NCBI GenBank assembly: GCA_030737835.1
Contig: JAUJYN010000026.1
Span: 1,376,395 to 1,440,394, forward strand
DNA: 64,000 nucleotides
Direction of reading: 5' to 3'
From: Acorus gramineus
Taxonomy: Eukaryota > Streptophyta > Magnoliopsida > Acorales > Acoraceae
Every line of letters begins with the position of its first letter. The stretch's first letter is position 1. The position numbers and the translations under genes are program-made. Positions 10,204 through 22,807 of the stretch are shown in pieces. The notes under the pieces are model-generated. The model did not search any database. It was not told the origin of the DNA and was given only the letters and a program-made list of their open reading frames with translations.

Positions 10204-13000
10204 TAAAATTTTAGCTTTTAGCTACCTGCGGGAGTTGGAGTACTCTGATTGGAAATCTAACTGCATATTATGGGTCCTGGTACCGTTTAGTACTACCCAT
10301 AAAAATTTCATCGAATTCCGGTAACGTTTTGAAAAATATGCAGTTCCGAATCGCATCCGGGTTTGGCCGTTACTGGGTTTCGGGGGGTGAGATATTTTCG
10401 AGTGTGTGGTGCTTCTCCGCACGCTTCCCAATAAAGCAAAAATAAGTGGTTGAGTGAGGGTGAGCCTAACCCTAACCTCACCACCCCCTTATGGTCACCC
10501 CTAAACACTATTTGGGCATGGAAATGACCTTTTTGCCCTCTCTCTCTCCCCCTCTCTCCCAACTCGTGGATCTCTCTTTCTCTCCCTCTCTTGGTCTCTT
10601 TTTCCCCTCTTTGTGTGTGTGGAGAAGGAGGAGGAAGAAGCAAAAGAAGGAGAAGGTGAAGGAGGAAGAGCAAGGTGTGTGTGTGTGTGGGTGCCTTTGT
10701 TGTTGTTGTTGATTCTCTTTTCTCAAGCTCCCTCTCATGTCTTCCCCCCCCCTGTTTTGCAGCCAAAGAAGGCTGAGGAGGGCTGTGGAGGTGGTGGTAG
10801 TGGTGGTGGTGGTTGAGGTGGTCACGGGTGCATCGAGGGCCCCCGAATCTCCCCCTTTCATTCCCCCTCCCTAGGTGAGCTCTTCCCCTTCTTTTCTTTG
10901 GTTTTTCATGGCTTAGGGGTTGTTGGGAAGTCATGCATGCTAGGTAGTTGGTTTAGGGTGAGTGAGAAGTGTGGGGGAGGGGTTAAAAGAGTGCTGGGCG
11001 CGCGCGCAGGTCTGTCCGCCCACGCGGGCATGCCTCTGTCATTTGGAGCCTTATTTTCAGATCGGAGTCGCTAAAATTTTAGCTTTTAACTACCTACAGG
11101 AGTTGGAGTGCTCTGATTGAAAATTTGGCTACATAATTTTTCTCCTAGAAGTTATGCATTTCCGATTTGGTATTTGGATTTAATTTTGTTAAAATCCAAG
11201 ATGGAGAGGTTTAAATATAATTTTATCATGAGATGCTCAGTTTTGAGTTAGCTTTCATACAAAAGTGGAATTAGATCAACTGGATTCATGTAGTAAAAGT
11301 TATGGGTATTTTTCAAAGTATACCCCGGAGATGAAAAAATTCTGGCAGCAGCTCTGTTCAATGTTTAGCTCTCATTTCGGAATAGCTGGAGGGGTTATTT
11401 GATCTTGTCATAAACATGCAAGATGTAGATAATCTTATTGGATTTCCAAAGGATATTTAATTGTGCAATTCGGAGCTATATCGGGGACGTTATGGCTGTT
11501 CTAGTGAAGCCCGTCCAGAATTTCTGGTCAGGGATGATTTGGTCTTGTTCCCCCCCACCAACTCACTTTAATTCCATTTAAAGCCCCCTTTTTGTGGAAA
11601 CCTCTCACTCTCTCTCACTCTCGTCTCCCTCTCCCTCTCTGTTTTTTTGGTTGTGTGTGTGTTGTTAATGGAGGAAAAGATGAAGAAGAAGCACAAGAAA
11701 GAGTGAGAAAGGGTGAGTATGTGTTGTTGTTGTTGTTGCTGTTGTTGTTTCTCTTCTCTCAATCCCCTTCTCATGCCCTTGCACCCCAGTTTTCTGCCAT
11801 GAATGGCTTGAGGAGATGCTGATGAGGTGGTGGTAGTGGTGGTGGTGGTTGAGGTGGTCGTAGGTGTGTCGAGAACCCCGCATCTCCCAATTTCCCTCCC
11901 CCTGTTTCGGTAAGGCAGCACTCTGTATTTTAAAGATCTCAGTGAATCTAGTATTTAGAGGCACATTGTTAGGATTATGTCTTCATATGATATGATCATC
12001 TATGTGTCTAGTTGTTATATATGAAATTTGGGGTCATTATGATATCTGTGGTGTAAGTTAGAACCAGTTTTGCATGGCCTATGCAGATTCGCGTAGGAAT
12101 TGACCTGCTTCTGGAAATAATTTATTTTGGGCTTGTAGAGGAAAAATTAGGTTCTAATGTCTTCATGGATTATGATCCCAGCATATCAGAGAATGTGCAT
12201 GATTTATTTCATAATTGTTGGAAGTGTATTGGGTGCTGTGGAGACCAATTAGTAGGGCTGGTTGCAGCAGGTTTGGCAGTTTTGCTTGGTTGAGTGTCAA
12301 GGAGTTGTTTGCATGTGTCTTGGGTGATAATATGGAAGTATCAGGGGTTAGGGTCTTCATGAAGTAGGCTTATATGTGTGATAGGAGGTTCCATATTTTA
12401 ATTATGGATCATTGGTTGTGTTTTACAGATCTCGTAGACCGGACGCGCGACGATCCGGGTATCTGTGAGTGGTTTGATCCAATCCCCCCCCCCTCGAAAT
12501 GCGCTCGACACGCATAGTCGTGCGTCGCGCATCGATGGGCATCCTAGCTATACTACTTGTGTAGATAAGTAGTATGGCCATGCTTAAACTATATTATGTT
12601 AGATATCTTGCATGCTAGGCTTATATCGCATGTATTGTGTCCTAGCTATACTCTAGTATGGGCATGTATTCTGTAATGTGTATGGATGTATAGAATATGG
12701 CATGTCTTAGGTAGTATTTAAATCTTACTCCCACCATATTAATTGGAATATCCAGCATGATTAAGTCTGGGTTAGTAACGGGCATCTGCCTAATATTCCC
12801 TTGCGATAAGACTCGAGGGCGTGGTGTAGTTGTTGCGTCCATGCTAATGGGGAAAAGCTATGACCAACTTCAAGAGATGATGATCTCTCTCTCGTGTGGC
12901 ACCTTGTGTGTTGTTGTTGGAGTCTTTGTTGATCTTAGGTATTGATAGCTGATACTTCACTATTGCCACGTCTCGGGGACGGCCGCCCTGGGGTGTGACA
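10204..13000 (+). repeat. 3' LTR of family B element, truncated and chimeric
   Basis: The LTR lacks its first tens of bases and starts at the CTAAAATTTTAGC motif directly after the integrase relic. Family B sequence runs to about 11030. There it switches to the beginning of a related but different LTR (variant C, with TTTGGCTACATAATTTTTCT) up to about 12430, then back to B-like sequence. A large deletion around 12898 joins it to the terminal 100 bp ending GGGGTGTGACA. It looks like a recombinant between LTR variants. Confidence 0.65.
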
Positions 13001-13285
13001 AGACCTCATGTCTCGTCGTGCCTTAGACTACTCGCCTTCGAAGAGTAAGGTCGACCGACCAGACCTCATGTTTGGTCGTGCCTTAGTCTACTCGCCCTCA
13101 AGGAGTAAGGTCGACCAACCAGACTTCATGTCTCGTCTTGCCTTAGACTACTCACCCTCGAGGAGTAAGGTCGACTGACCAGACCTCATGTCTGGTCGTG
13201 CCTTAAACTACTCGCCTTCGAGGAGTAAGTCGACCGACCAAACCTCATGTCTGGTTGTGCCTTAGACTACTCGCTCTCCAGGTGC
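13001..13285 (-). repeat. 60-bp tandem repeat array inside the Tat LTR
   Basis: Four to five copies of a 60-bp unit (AGACCTCATGTCTGGTCGTG... ending GGTCGACCGACC) run head to tail at 13001, 13061, 13121, 13181 and 13240, the last one partial. One more partial unit lies on the other side of the nested element at about 3835-3872. The repeats therefore predate the insertion and sit in the upstream (U3) part of the LTR, where they could act as repeated promoter elements. Confidence 0.85.
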
Positions 13286-13458
13286 CCGACTGCCCAACTA
13301 GACCCTGGATCTAGTTGTGCCAGTACATTTGGGAGAATCATCATAACCAAGAATTGGAACTCGGATTTGCGGATCCCATGGTAGGCCCACGTCTGTCCTG
13401 GTGTGACACATTACCCCTGATATGACACGTATCGTGATGAGGATTTTTACCTCCACAA

Positions 13459-14900
13459 ACATAAAACTCTAAATTTAAACAATATTTAGATTTACACAGA
13501 AATCAAAATAAAAAAAAATCCAATAAAATTTATAATTGAGAATGTTAACAAATTGTTCCTGTATCTTTTACATTTTTTACATTTTTTCAACTTCCAGGTG
13601 CTTTGTTATCTACATTTGTTGCTCATGCATTTCTTCTACTGCATTTTCTTCTCCATCTTACATCATGTGCTGATTGCTGCTCCATATCAACTAAGGCATT
13701 TTGTAGAAAATGTGATCTTGAAGAAAACATTCCACAGAATGAATCAAACTTAAAAGCTTATTGGAGAAGTATGTTGAAATGAACAAATTATGTAAAGAAC
13801 ACCTATAAAAACATATAGTGTTTAAAAGATATTATGTAAAGTACACCTACAAATTTTCTAAGCCTCTATATATTATATAAAATAAAAAAACATATACTAA
13901 AAAGAAACATATACTGACTCACAAACTATTTAAAAGAAATTGCACACCAAGATATATCACAAATAGATATACTATATATGATATATGAAAAATGTGACAA
14001 CCCATAATGCAAAATATTAAAAGAAACATGGATATTTTCATATACGAAAATTTCTCTTAGGATTATACAAAAAAAAAAAATTATGGATTAACATGTAAAT
14101 GTATAAATATCTTATGTGCATGGTTGTAAAGAAAAACAAAAGATGAACATAGTAATCATATAAATACAAGCAACTCATAAACACATATTAGTAAATTTCA
14201 ACTTTTTTTTAATAAAAGAAACTTGCTGTTTTAATATTATAAAATTTTAAAATTCATAGGAGGCTTCATATGTTATAGAATAGAAACTAGGACATGAAAA
14301 TTCATGCAAAACAAAAACGTGAAATTCATAAAGACTACTTGATCTAGGTATCATGATACATTGAAGAGACAAATTTTTAAGCTAATCTAAATTTTAAAAT
14401 TTGAATAGTATCTAAATCTTTAGAGATTTTAGGGTAAATATTTGAAAAGATTTTAGATATAATAAAAAAATATCAAATGATTTAATCACAATTGATTTAC
14501 AAATTTAAAAGGATTATGGATACGAGTGAATTTGAAAATATAAATATGACTTGATATAATTTTACAACCACCAAATAAAAAAATTAATATTGTATTTTAA
14601 GAATAATTAAAAGTCCATAAAAATAATTTTTTTTAATTTAATACATAATACTTTTTAGTTTATATGAAATTAATATATGTGGATTTATTTTATATATTAT
14701 CTCATCCTAAGGGGTACCAAAAATAAAAACAATAGAGATTGAAATTACATACAATGGGGTCACACATCTAAGTGGAGAAGAAAAACTTACTTGATTTTTT
14801 TGGAAGAGCTCCTTGGAGAAGATGATGATGGAGCCGAAGTGATATCTCAAAGACAGGAAGGAGTTAAGAAATGGTGGGGTTTTTAGAGTGTGGGAAAGTA
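13459..14900. other. AT-rich stretch with no recognisable gene
   Basis: There are many A/T runs and short direct repeats, with no coding frame I can support. It may be the interior of the CACTA-like element whose terminus is at 15206, or older intergenic DNA. No second CACTA terminus was found. Confidence 0.5.
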
Positions 14901-15206
14901 AAATTCGGTGGGATTTGAGTGGAGGGAAAGTAAAAATTTTGTTGTGGGATTTGAGGAGTCTCTTTTAGTGTGATTAGTCTAATTTTTCAAAACTGCCATA
15001 ATAACAATCCCATTAATTTCAGTTGAACTTTCCTTTTTAGTATTACTACGATTTTAAAACACAACACGGATGAAGGGATTTTAACAAACAAATGAAATGG
15101 TTTTATCAGACCGCTGCAATAAGGGTATATGGGTAGTTAGCTATATGGGTAGTTGTACAAAACCGCAGCAATATAAACTGCCACCATATCCCCTTTTTCT
15201 TGTAGT
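14901..15206 (-). mobile_element. CACTA (En/Spm)-like transposon terminus
   Basis: Read on the minus strand the end is GACTACAAGAAAAAGGGG, one base different from the canonical CACTACAAGAAAAA terminus. It is followed by repeated CCGC(T/A)GCAATA-type motifs, typical of CACTA subterminal repeats (near 15110 and 15165). Only one end is seen and no transposase is recognised. The element abuts a copia fragment. Confidence 0.5.
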
Positions 15207-16049
15207 CTCAACATCAATTTGAGATGAAAGATCTTAGCAAACTTGAATATTTTCTAGGCTTGGAAGTTGCTTCCGCTCCGTGTGGTTATCTTCTCTCCCA
15301 ACACAAGTATACTGCTGACTTGATTGACTGTGCCTGTCTGACTAGTGATTGCATTTCTCTCCCCCCCCCCTATTGAGCTTCATGCTAAGTTCCGGCCTAA
15401 CGATGGAGAATCTTTTTCTGATGTTAGTCGTTATAGACAGCATGTTGAGAGTCTCGTATATCTCACTGTCACTCGTCCTAACATTGCCTATGCTGTGCAT
15501 ATTGTCAACCAATTCATCGCTGCCCCTCGTTCTATTCATTATGCAGCCGTTCTTCGAGTTATACGCTATCTACATAGCACCATATCTTGTGCTCTGCTGT
15601 TATCGTCTTCTTCTACCCTTGAACTTCATGCATATTTTGATGCTGATTGGGTAGGAGATGTCACAAATGCTGGTATCTATGTGTTTCTTGGTGACTCTTA
15701 TATCTTGGAAGGCCAAGAAACATGACATTGTTTCTCATTCAAGTGCTAAGGCTGAATATTGTACTATGGCGTCTGCTACTGCTAAGGTTGTTTGGCTTCG
15801 GCGCCTCCTCTCTGACATGGGTGTCATTCTATCTATGTCTACTCCTCTATTTTTCATGAACATACGAAGCACATGGAGATCGATTGTCATTTCATCCGTC
15901 GTCATTTTATTGTGGGCACTATATCACTCCCATATATTTCCTCTTCTCTTCCATTATCTGATTTTTTCACAAAGTCACATACACTTCAGCTACATGGTTT
16001 CTTGTTGAACAAACTCTAGGTGTATGATCCACCATGAGTTTGAGGGGGG
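15207..16049 (+). pseudogene. Ty1/copia RT C-terminus and RNase H, 5'-truncated
   Basis: Translation from 15207 gives the copia RT tail ([15 protein letters not shown], then [12 protein letters not shown]). It continues in the 15345-15725 frame (ESLVYLTVTRPNIAYAV, YLHSTISCALLL, FDADWVGD). The final RNase H part (SWKAKKHDIVSHSSAKAEY) is in another frame (15658 onward). So frameshifts are present near 15340 and 15680-15710, where an insertion-like GIYVFLGD segment disrupts the usual GYCVFLGDSLISWKSKK order. A polypurine tract, TTTGAGGGGGGTGT, follows at about 16039. Confidence 0.85.
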
Positions 16050-19000
16050 TGTTAAATGTGTATATATGTTAGTGTTAAGAGTAGATTAGTCTTTTCCTCT
16101 TTTCCCTTTTGTACTATAAATATTGGATACAAACTGTCACGCCCCAGGGCGGCCGTCCCCGAGACGTGGCAATAATGAAATATCAGCTATCAATACCTGA
16201 GGTCAACAAAGACTCCAACAACAACACACAAGGTGGCAAAGCAAAGATAATGATAACTGACTGAAAAGCGGAAGCATAAGATATCAACAATGTCTGTAAA
16301 CCAAAAACATTATTACAGACTCGAATACACAATCACTGTCCTGTGAGAGCCAAGCCTAGTCCAAATAAAATACAACTTGTGCCACATGCACGATTTACAA
16401 TACATAAAATGACTCTAGGACTGCTGACAGCCTCGCACTCGCCACCTGTCGGAAGAATGCTCCACGCCCATAAGACCACGCCACAGGGAAGCTCCAGCTC
16501 CACGCCCAACACTGCCCCTAAAAAGAAACAGTATGCGAGGGGTGAGCTACAAGCTTAGTGAGTGGCTGGAAACCAATCACCATACAACAGTTCAATACTA
16601 AAGCAATTTCCTTTCAAGGAAAACATGGGTGGAAACCCATGGATAACAGGGTCACGCGGCGGTGTGACCAACCTCACCCTCACCCTCACTCTCGGAGGAA
16701 GACTCTTGGGACTTTTGGGAAGAGACCATACCGTTGGTTGAAGAGACCCGGAATTACTGGTCTACACAATGCTATTGGATCATCTACATCGAGATAACTG
16801 CCCAACGATGTCTTTGAACATCGATACGCAACCGGACCCAACAACTATGGGAACGGACAAACAACGAATGGGTCACGCGGCGACGTGTCTTCACCTCATC
16901 CTCACCCTCACCCTTTAGAGGTGACATAGGACTTTTGGAAGAGACTTAGACTGCTCTACACCCTTGGTCCACCGGTAGCCCTTTCCCCATGTAGCCTCTA
17001 CCTGGTATACTCCCACGATCAATACGCTTCCGAACGCATCGGTGGTACCTACGGATGGGAGCCCTCTGTCAGGACAGCTTTTCCAATGCCGGGGAGTTCC
17101 TACATCGGATCCAACGAAGGGAGAACGATTTCGCGCTCGCTATATCATTCGTTAGCCCTCTCCCGGGTAGCCTCTACCTGGTATACTCCCACGATCAGTA
17201 CGCTTCCGAACGCATCGGTGGTACTTACGGATGGGAGCCCTCTGTCAGGATAGCTACAACTCGGGCTGCTTCAACATAGACGACATTGGGAGGAAACACT
17301 CCATGTTCGCAAAGTGAACCCAATGGAAAAACAACTACTCTCGATAATCACATATCGATGATATCGAATACTATTGCACTCCCACACGGTTGCGTCCCTC
17401 GGACACAAAGGGGGGGGGGGTTGCCTTTGCTCTCACGCAGAAATAATCCCAAGGCACATAACCCAACAGGCGGTTCATATACACGCCGAGCACGGGTAGG
17501 CCTAGCTTAATGTTACAACTACCGGCTTAACAAAACCGATAAGATAATGAACTCTTCTGAACTCCAAACGAGTGCATCGCTCGGATGCACGGGGGCGATT
17601 ACATCGCTAGCGCTCTAACTAATAAGGTACAACCCGACAACGGGTCATACCCACACCTATTTCAGATAGGCCTAATCAGTTTTAACATGCGCATATATAT
17701 CCAGGAGAATTATATCTTATCAACCTAAGATAACTTCTAATACAAGAGTACTCGGATGACAATCCTACGACTCATCATCTATACGACTAGACTTAGGCTC
17801 TGACAGGACCAGGCTCTGATACCATCTTTTTGTCACGCCCCAGGCGTCCTCGAGACGTGGCAAATATAAATATAATATCAGCTATCAATACCTGAGGTCA
17901 ATAAGGACACCAACAACAATACACAAGGCGGCAAAGCAAGATAATGATAACTGACTGAAAAGCGGAAGCATAATATATAACAATGTCTGTAAATCAAAAA
18001 CATTATTACAGACCCGAATACACAATCAATGTCCTGTGAAAGCCAAGTCTAGACCAAAGAAAATACAACCTGTGCCACATGCACGATTTACAAAGCATAA
18101 AATGACTCTAGGAATGCTGACAGCCTCGCACTCGCCACCCGCCGGCAGAACGCTCCACGCCCATAAGACCACGCCACAGGAAAGCTCCAGCTCCACGCCC
18201 AACACTGCCCTTGAAAGAAACAGTATGCGAGGGGTGAGCTACAAGCTCAGTGAGTGGCTGGAAACCAATGACCATACTACTGTTCAATACATAATCAATT
18301 TCCTTTCAAGGAAAAACATGGGTGGAAACGCATGGATAACTGGGTCACGCGGCGGCGCGACCAACCTCACCCCCACCCTCACTCCCGAAGGGAGTCTTTT
18401 GGGACTTATGGGGAGAGACCATACCGTCGGTCGAAGAGACCCGGATTTACTGGTCTAGAGACCATACCGTCGGTCGAAGAGACCCGGATTTACTGGGCTA
18501 CTCAACACTACTGGATCATCTACATCTACATAATCGCCCAACGATGTCCTTCAACATCGATTCAAGACCGGACCCAACAACTATGGGAACGGTCGAACAA
18601 CGAATGGGTCACGCGGCGATTATCTTCACCTCATCCTTACCCTCACTCCTGCAGGGAGACTCTTGGGACTTATGGAAGAGAGAACGATTCCCATGCCCGT
18701 AACATCATTCCTTAACCCTCTCCCGGGTAGTATCTACAACCCGATCTCCTCAACTCACCGCTCTACACCCTTGGTCCGCCAGTAGCCCTTTCCCACCCTC
18801 GTGGCCTCCACCTAGTCCACTCCCACCATCCGTACTGTCCGACACATCGGAGGTACCTACGGATGGGAGCCCTCTGTCAGGTAGAGCCAACGCCGGGGAG
18901 TTCCTACATCAGATCCAACGAAGGGGAGAACGATCCCATGTTCTCAAAGCGAAACCCAAGGGAAAATAACCACTCTCGATACTCGCTTTTCGAGATATCA

Positions 19001-19935
19001 CACACATGCATAACAACAACCAACACACTCATATTAACCTTAAAGTAGTCATAGTCCCTAAACGGGAGTAACTACACAAGCTAGTGGGTCGTAACATTGC
19101 CGACCCACCCCACCCTCACCCTCACCTATTACGGGGTGACATGGGCCTTTTGGGACTGACTAGACTGCTATTCACTCTTGGTCCACCGGTAGCCCTTTCC
19201 CACCCTCGTAGCCTCGACCTAGTCCACTCCAACTACCAGTACTGTCCGAACACATCAGAGGTACCGGACGGAAGCCCTCTGTCAGGTCAGCCATCGCCGG
19301 GGAGTTCCTACATCGGATCCAACGAAGGGGAGAACAGCCTACTCACACGCATGCGATCCTCTTGGATCCGTCGACAATGCTTCCTAACATTTCTAATGTC
19401 ATGAATTCTCAAGAATTCCTCCAGGGCGCATAACTAAGATGCGGGGAGACATATATCATAACCACAAGGTTATAATATTCTCTAAGGCATGCTTACAACA
19501 ATATAATCACATAATCCCATCTTGATTTAAATAAATTAAACTAAATGGGAACATGCATAGGTCGAGGCTTTCCTAGCATGAAACATGGTGTCAGGATGCA
19601 TTTCCCTAGCATACAAGGTCTAATGTGGCATGGTTATATCATAGCATTCGATATAAGGGTGCATATCCCTAGCATACGAGTCTAGGGCGGCATGCATATT
19701 ATTTACATATTATAGCTAGGGGGCCCCATCGATGCGCGACGCGCGTCTATGCGGGTCGAGCGCATCCCTAGAGAGGGGGGGGGGATTGGAATCAAACCAC
19801 TCACCTTACGACCCGGGACCTCGCGCATCCCATCCGACGAGATCTGCAAGGTAGGGGCATCCAACTGGTATGAAATAACACAATATACACATAGAAAACA
19901 TTAGAAATACCCAATACTCGGACAAGCATGCATAC

Positions 19936-22687
19936 AGGCTTTGACCAAGCGAGAAGTCATTGGGAGTTCCGGTAACGTTTCAAAATTTTACAGTTCTGAA
20001 GTGTATCCGGGTTTTGACCAAGCGAGAAGTCATTGGGAGACTTGACTTGGTCAAATGTGGGCCCATGACTTGGTCAACCCCCTTTGTTTTCTAGTGTGGA
20101 TGGGTTGACCCAAGTCAAAGTGCACTTAAACCTCACTAATCCTAGCCTAAACCTAATTAGGGCTAATCTAAGTGTGGGTGTGAGAGTGTGTGGTGGGTGT
20201 GTGAGTATAAAGAAATCCCACGACAACAATGAGACCACTATTCATCATCTTCTCCAAAATTTCTCTCTCTCTCCCTCTCTTTAAAAACCCCATATGATCT
20301 AGTAGGAGGTCTTGAAATAAAAAACCCTAAGAAGAGAAAGGATAGGTAAGAACCCGATCTACCTTCCGTTGGTCTCGGATTCGAGTTCCCACATGTGTAA
20401 CCCCTTCTCATACCCTCTTTTCTCCTCTGTTTCAGCCCCTTTTTGGCTGAGTTGGAGATCTCGGTGGTGGTAGTCTCAGAGGCGGTGTTTCAGTGCGCGA
20501 AGAGCACCCGATCTTCCTCCCCTTCCTTTCCTCTCCTTGGGTGAGTTTCCTTTCCTTCCTTTCTTGTTTAGATGTTTGATTAGGAGGTGTTTTTGGGTAT
20601 GTATGGCTGTTGGAGGTTGTGGGTAGCTGTTGGTGGCCGTTGGTGGCCATTGGTGGCCGTCAGGGAGGTGGTAGGGTTGTCTCGGGTAGGTTGGCAGCGC
20701 AGGCAGGCGGGCAAGCAGGTAGGGCGGGCAGAGCAGGCTGGCAGGGCACGCGGGCGTGCGCGCGGGTGCTGCGCAGGGGGCGCAGTACACGGGTGGTGTG
20801 CGGGTGCTGCGCGCTGGGCGCCGTGCAAGGGCGTGCGCGCGAAGCGCTGCGTAGGGGCACAGTGCGCGCTGTGCACGCGGGGCCGCAGCTACGCGCAGGA
20901 CGCCGTGCGGGGGCGTGCGGGCGGAGCGCTGCGCAGAGGCGCAGTGCGTGCTGTGCGCGCGCGGTGAAGCGAACTGGTGGTGTGCGCGGGGTGTTGCGCT
21001 GGGGCGCAGGGCGTTCGGGTGTGCGCGTGGGTTGTTGCGCTGGGGCGCAGTGAGCGCGCGGTGCACCCGGGGGGCTCGGCAGTGCGTCTGGGCGCGCGGG
21101 CTGGGGCGCGGCTGTGCGCCCGGGTCGGGTGGTCGTGCGTACGGCTGCCCGGGGGTTCAGGTGAGTCGGGGTGCTCGGACTCGCGTGCGTACGGGCCGTA
21201 TGTACGCTTGTCCGAGTGTTGGGTATTTTAGTGTATTTTTGTATATATTTGTGTATTTTACTCACCGAGTTGATTACCCTGTCTTGCAGATCTTGACGAA
21301 CGGTCGCGCGACGACCCGGTTATTGGTGAGTGGTACAATCCAACCCAGTAGGGAGGCGCTATATGCACTTGGGCGTATACCGTCCTCCCCTGGGGCACCA
21401 TAGTTTAATATTAACTTGTTTAATATGTAATCTATGCAAGCATGATTAGTATGTAGTATGCATGCCACATGCCACCCTAGACCTTGTATGTTAGGGACTT
21501 GCACCCTTAGGATATGTGTAAGAGCCATGCATCCTGTGATCATGTTCTCATGCTAGGAAGCCTCGACCTATGCATGTGTCCTACTAGTTTAATTTATTAA
21601 ATTAAATGTGAACTTATTGTATTTTAACATGCCTTAGGGAATATTATAAGGGGCCTTGCGAGGTCAACATTGAGACCCGGGCTAGGGTACTCCGTGTTCC
21701 TTGTTTGGTTGTCGGGATGTCCTATATTGGGACCTCATGGTGCCCTCCCAAGGTTTCTTTTCCCGATAATATTATAATATATGTTTCCCCGCATCTTAGT
21801 TATGCGCCCTGGAGGAATTCTAAAGAGTTCATGACATTAGAGTTGATGAGAGGTGTTACCGACAGATCCGAGTGGATCGTATGCGTATGGATAGGCTGTT
21901 TCTGTTCCCTTCGTTGGATCCGTATAGAGACTGCCCCAGCGTTAGAAAGGCCATCCCGTCAGAGGGCTCCCATCAGTAGGTACCTCCTGATTTGGATTCG
22001 GACTGTGCTGAAGTGTGGGAGTAGGCCAAGCGGCTACGGAGTGGAGGAGAGACTATCGGTGGACCAAGGGTGATTAACAGCCTAGTCAGTCCCAATATCC
22101 TATGTCACCTATTGAGGGGTGAGGGTGAGGGTGGGGTGGGTCGGCGATGTAGCGACCCACTGGATTGTGTAGTTCCTGCCACTTTGAGGCTTTTGATTAG
22201 TTATTTGTGGTTAATATAAATTGTGATGCATGGGTTGTGCTATTCACTGAGCGTGTGGCTCACCCCTCGCATATTTATTTTTCTCCAGTTATCACTGAGT
22301 CGGACTTGAAGGAGGAGCTCCCCGAGAGACTTCATCAGTAGCGGAGCAGCGCCACGTCCCGCGAGTATTAGAGGCCATCAGCATCCTTTCTTTGATTGTA
22401 TGTATTATATTTCCGTGCTTGGGCACCGTTTGTATATTATTTGGATGTATTCGTGTATATTGGCTCTCACAGGACAGTTGATTATGTATCGAGTCTGTAG
22501 TATGTTTTTGAATTACAGACTCAGTCTTTTAGCTTCCGCTATCTGTGTATATATCATGTCAGCCTTGCTTTCGTCTGTGTTGTCATTTTAGTTGTTGTTT
22601 AGAGTATTTTATTGATCTCCTGTATAGACTGCTGATATCATGTATACACTTGCCGCGTCCCGGGGACGGCCGCCCTGGGGCGTGACA
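19936..22687 (+). repeat. 5' LTR of family A copy A1, 5'-truncated
   Basis: Sequence corresponding to about base 250 onward of the A2 LTR runs to GGGGCGTGACA at 22687. It has a TATAAAG motif at 20205, a CT-rich leader, a donor-like TTGG/GTGAGTTTCC at 20541, a GC-rich core (20690-21180), an acceptor TGTCTTGCAG at 21280-21289 and GGGTGAGGGTGAGGGTGG at about 22118. Confidence 0.8.
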
Positions 22688-22692
22688 AAAGT

Positions 22693-22705
22693 TGGTATCA
22701 GAGCC
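22693..22705 (+). other. Primer-binding site of copy A1
   Basis: TGGTATCAGAGCC is complementary to the 3' end of plant initiator tRNA-Met and lies six bases behind the LTR end. Confidence 0.85.
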
Positions 22706-22807
22706 TGGTCCTGTCAGAGCCAATTGTCTTCTTTTTCGTAGAGATGAGTCCTAGGATTTCTATATGAGTATTCTGATCCTAGTGTCTGGTTTTCTTAGGT
22801 TGCTGAT

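Larger units (their letters stand above)
3873..13000 (+). mobile_element. Family B chromovirus (Tekay/Del-like Ty3/gypsy), degenerate copy
   Basis: The element begins TGTTATGCC and ends GGTGTGACA. It is flanked by the 5-bp duplication AGACC (3868-3872 and 13001-13005), which shows a true integration into the Tat LTR. It has a very long 5' LTR with a duplicated end, a TGGTATCAAAGCC primer site at 8219, a short and heavily mutated internal region with RT and integrase relics, and a chimeric 3' LTR. No usable coding frame remains, so it was mobilised by proteins from elsewhere or has decayed since insertion. Confidence 0.85.
1..13458 (-). mobile_element. Tat-lineage Ty3/gypsy retrotransposon, 5' part, cut by window edge and split by nested insertion
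   Basis: The minus strand reads 5' LTR (13458 to 3360), primer-binding site, gag, protease and reverse transcriptase down to base 1. RNase H, integrase and the 3' LTR lie outside the window. Lineage is inferred from the primer-binding site of the TTTGGCACTGTCTGTGGGA type, the GH-containing zinc-binding motif of gag and the DTGSSADILF protease motif. A relative lies on the plus strand at 56609. In-frame stops in gag, protease-RT linker and RT make this copy inactive. A family B chromovirus (3873-13000) interrupts the LTR. Confidence 0.85.
3360..13458 (-). repeat. 5' LTR of the minus-strand Tat element, interrupted
   Basis: The LTR starts at 13458 (TGTGGAGGTAAAAATCC on the minus strand) and ends CTCA at 3360. 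Without the 9.1 kb nested insertion it is about 970 bp. A TATA box, CCTATAAAGAGG on the minus strand near 3566-3577, matches the one at 57109 in the plus-strand relative. The outer half holds a 60-bp tandem array. The boundaries come from alignment by eye with the relative, so the outer end may be off by a few bases. Confidence 0.7.

Noticed and set aside
15342-15539. Minus-strand 65-codon frame opposite copia RNase H.
   Set aside because: It is the antisense shadow of the plus-strand RT/RNase H sequence, which carries clear family motifs.
16343-19404. Many 60-140 codon frames in the repeated LTR halves (for example starting MRAKPSPNK or MGALCQ).
   Set aside because: They are recurring LTR segments that lack homology to proteins, vary between copies and appear in either orientation.
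20476-21403. Long Ala/Arg/Gly/Pro-rich frames on both strands in the GC-rich LTR cores (also 4678-5239, 26402-26806, 28171-28790, 35928-36852, 43783-44884, 50268-50809).
   Set aside because: They overlap on multiple strands, have low-complexity composition, differ between LTR copies by indels without frame preservation, and lie inside LTRs. They are compositional artefacts.
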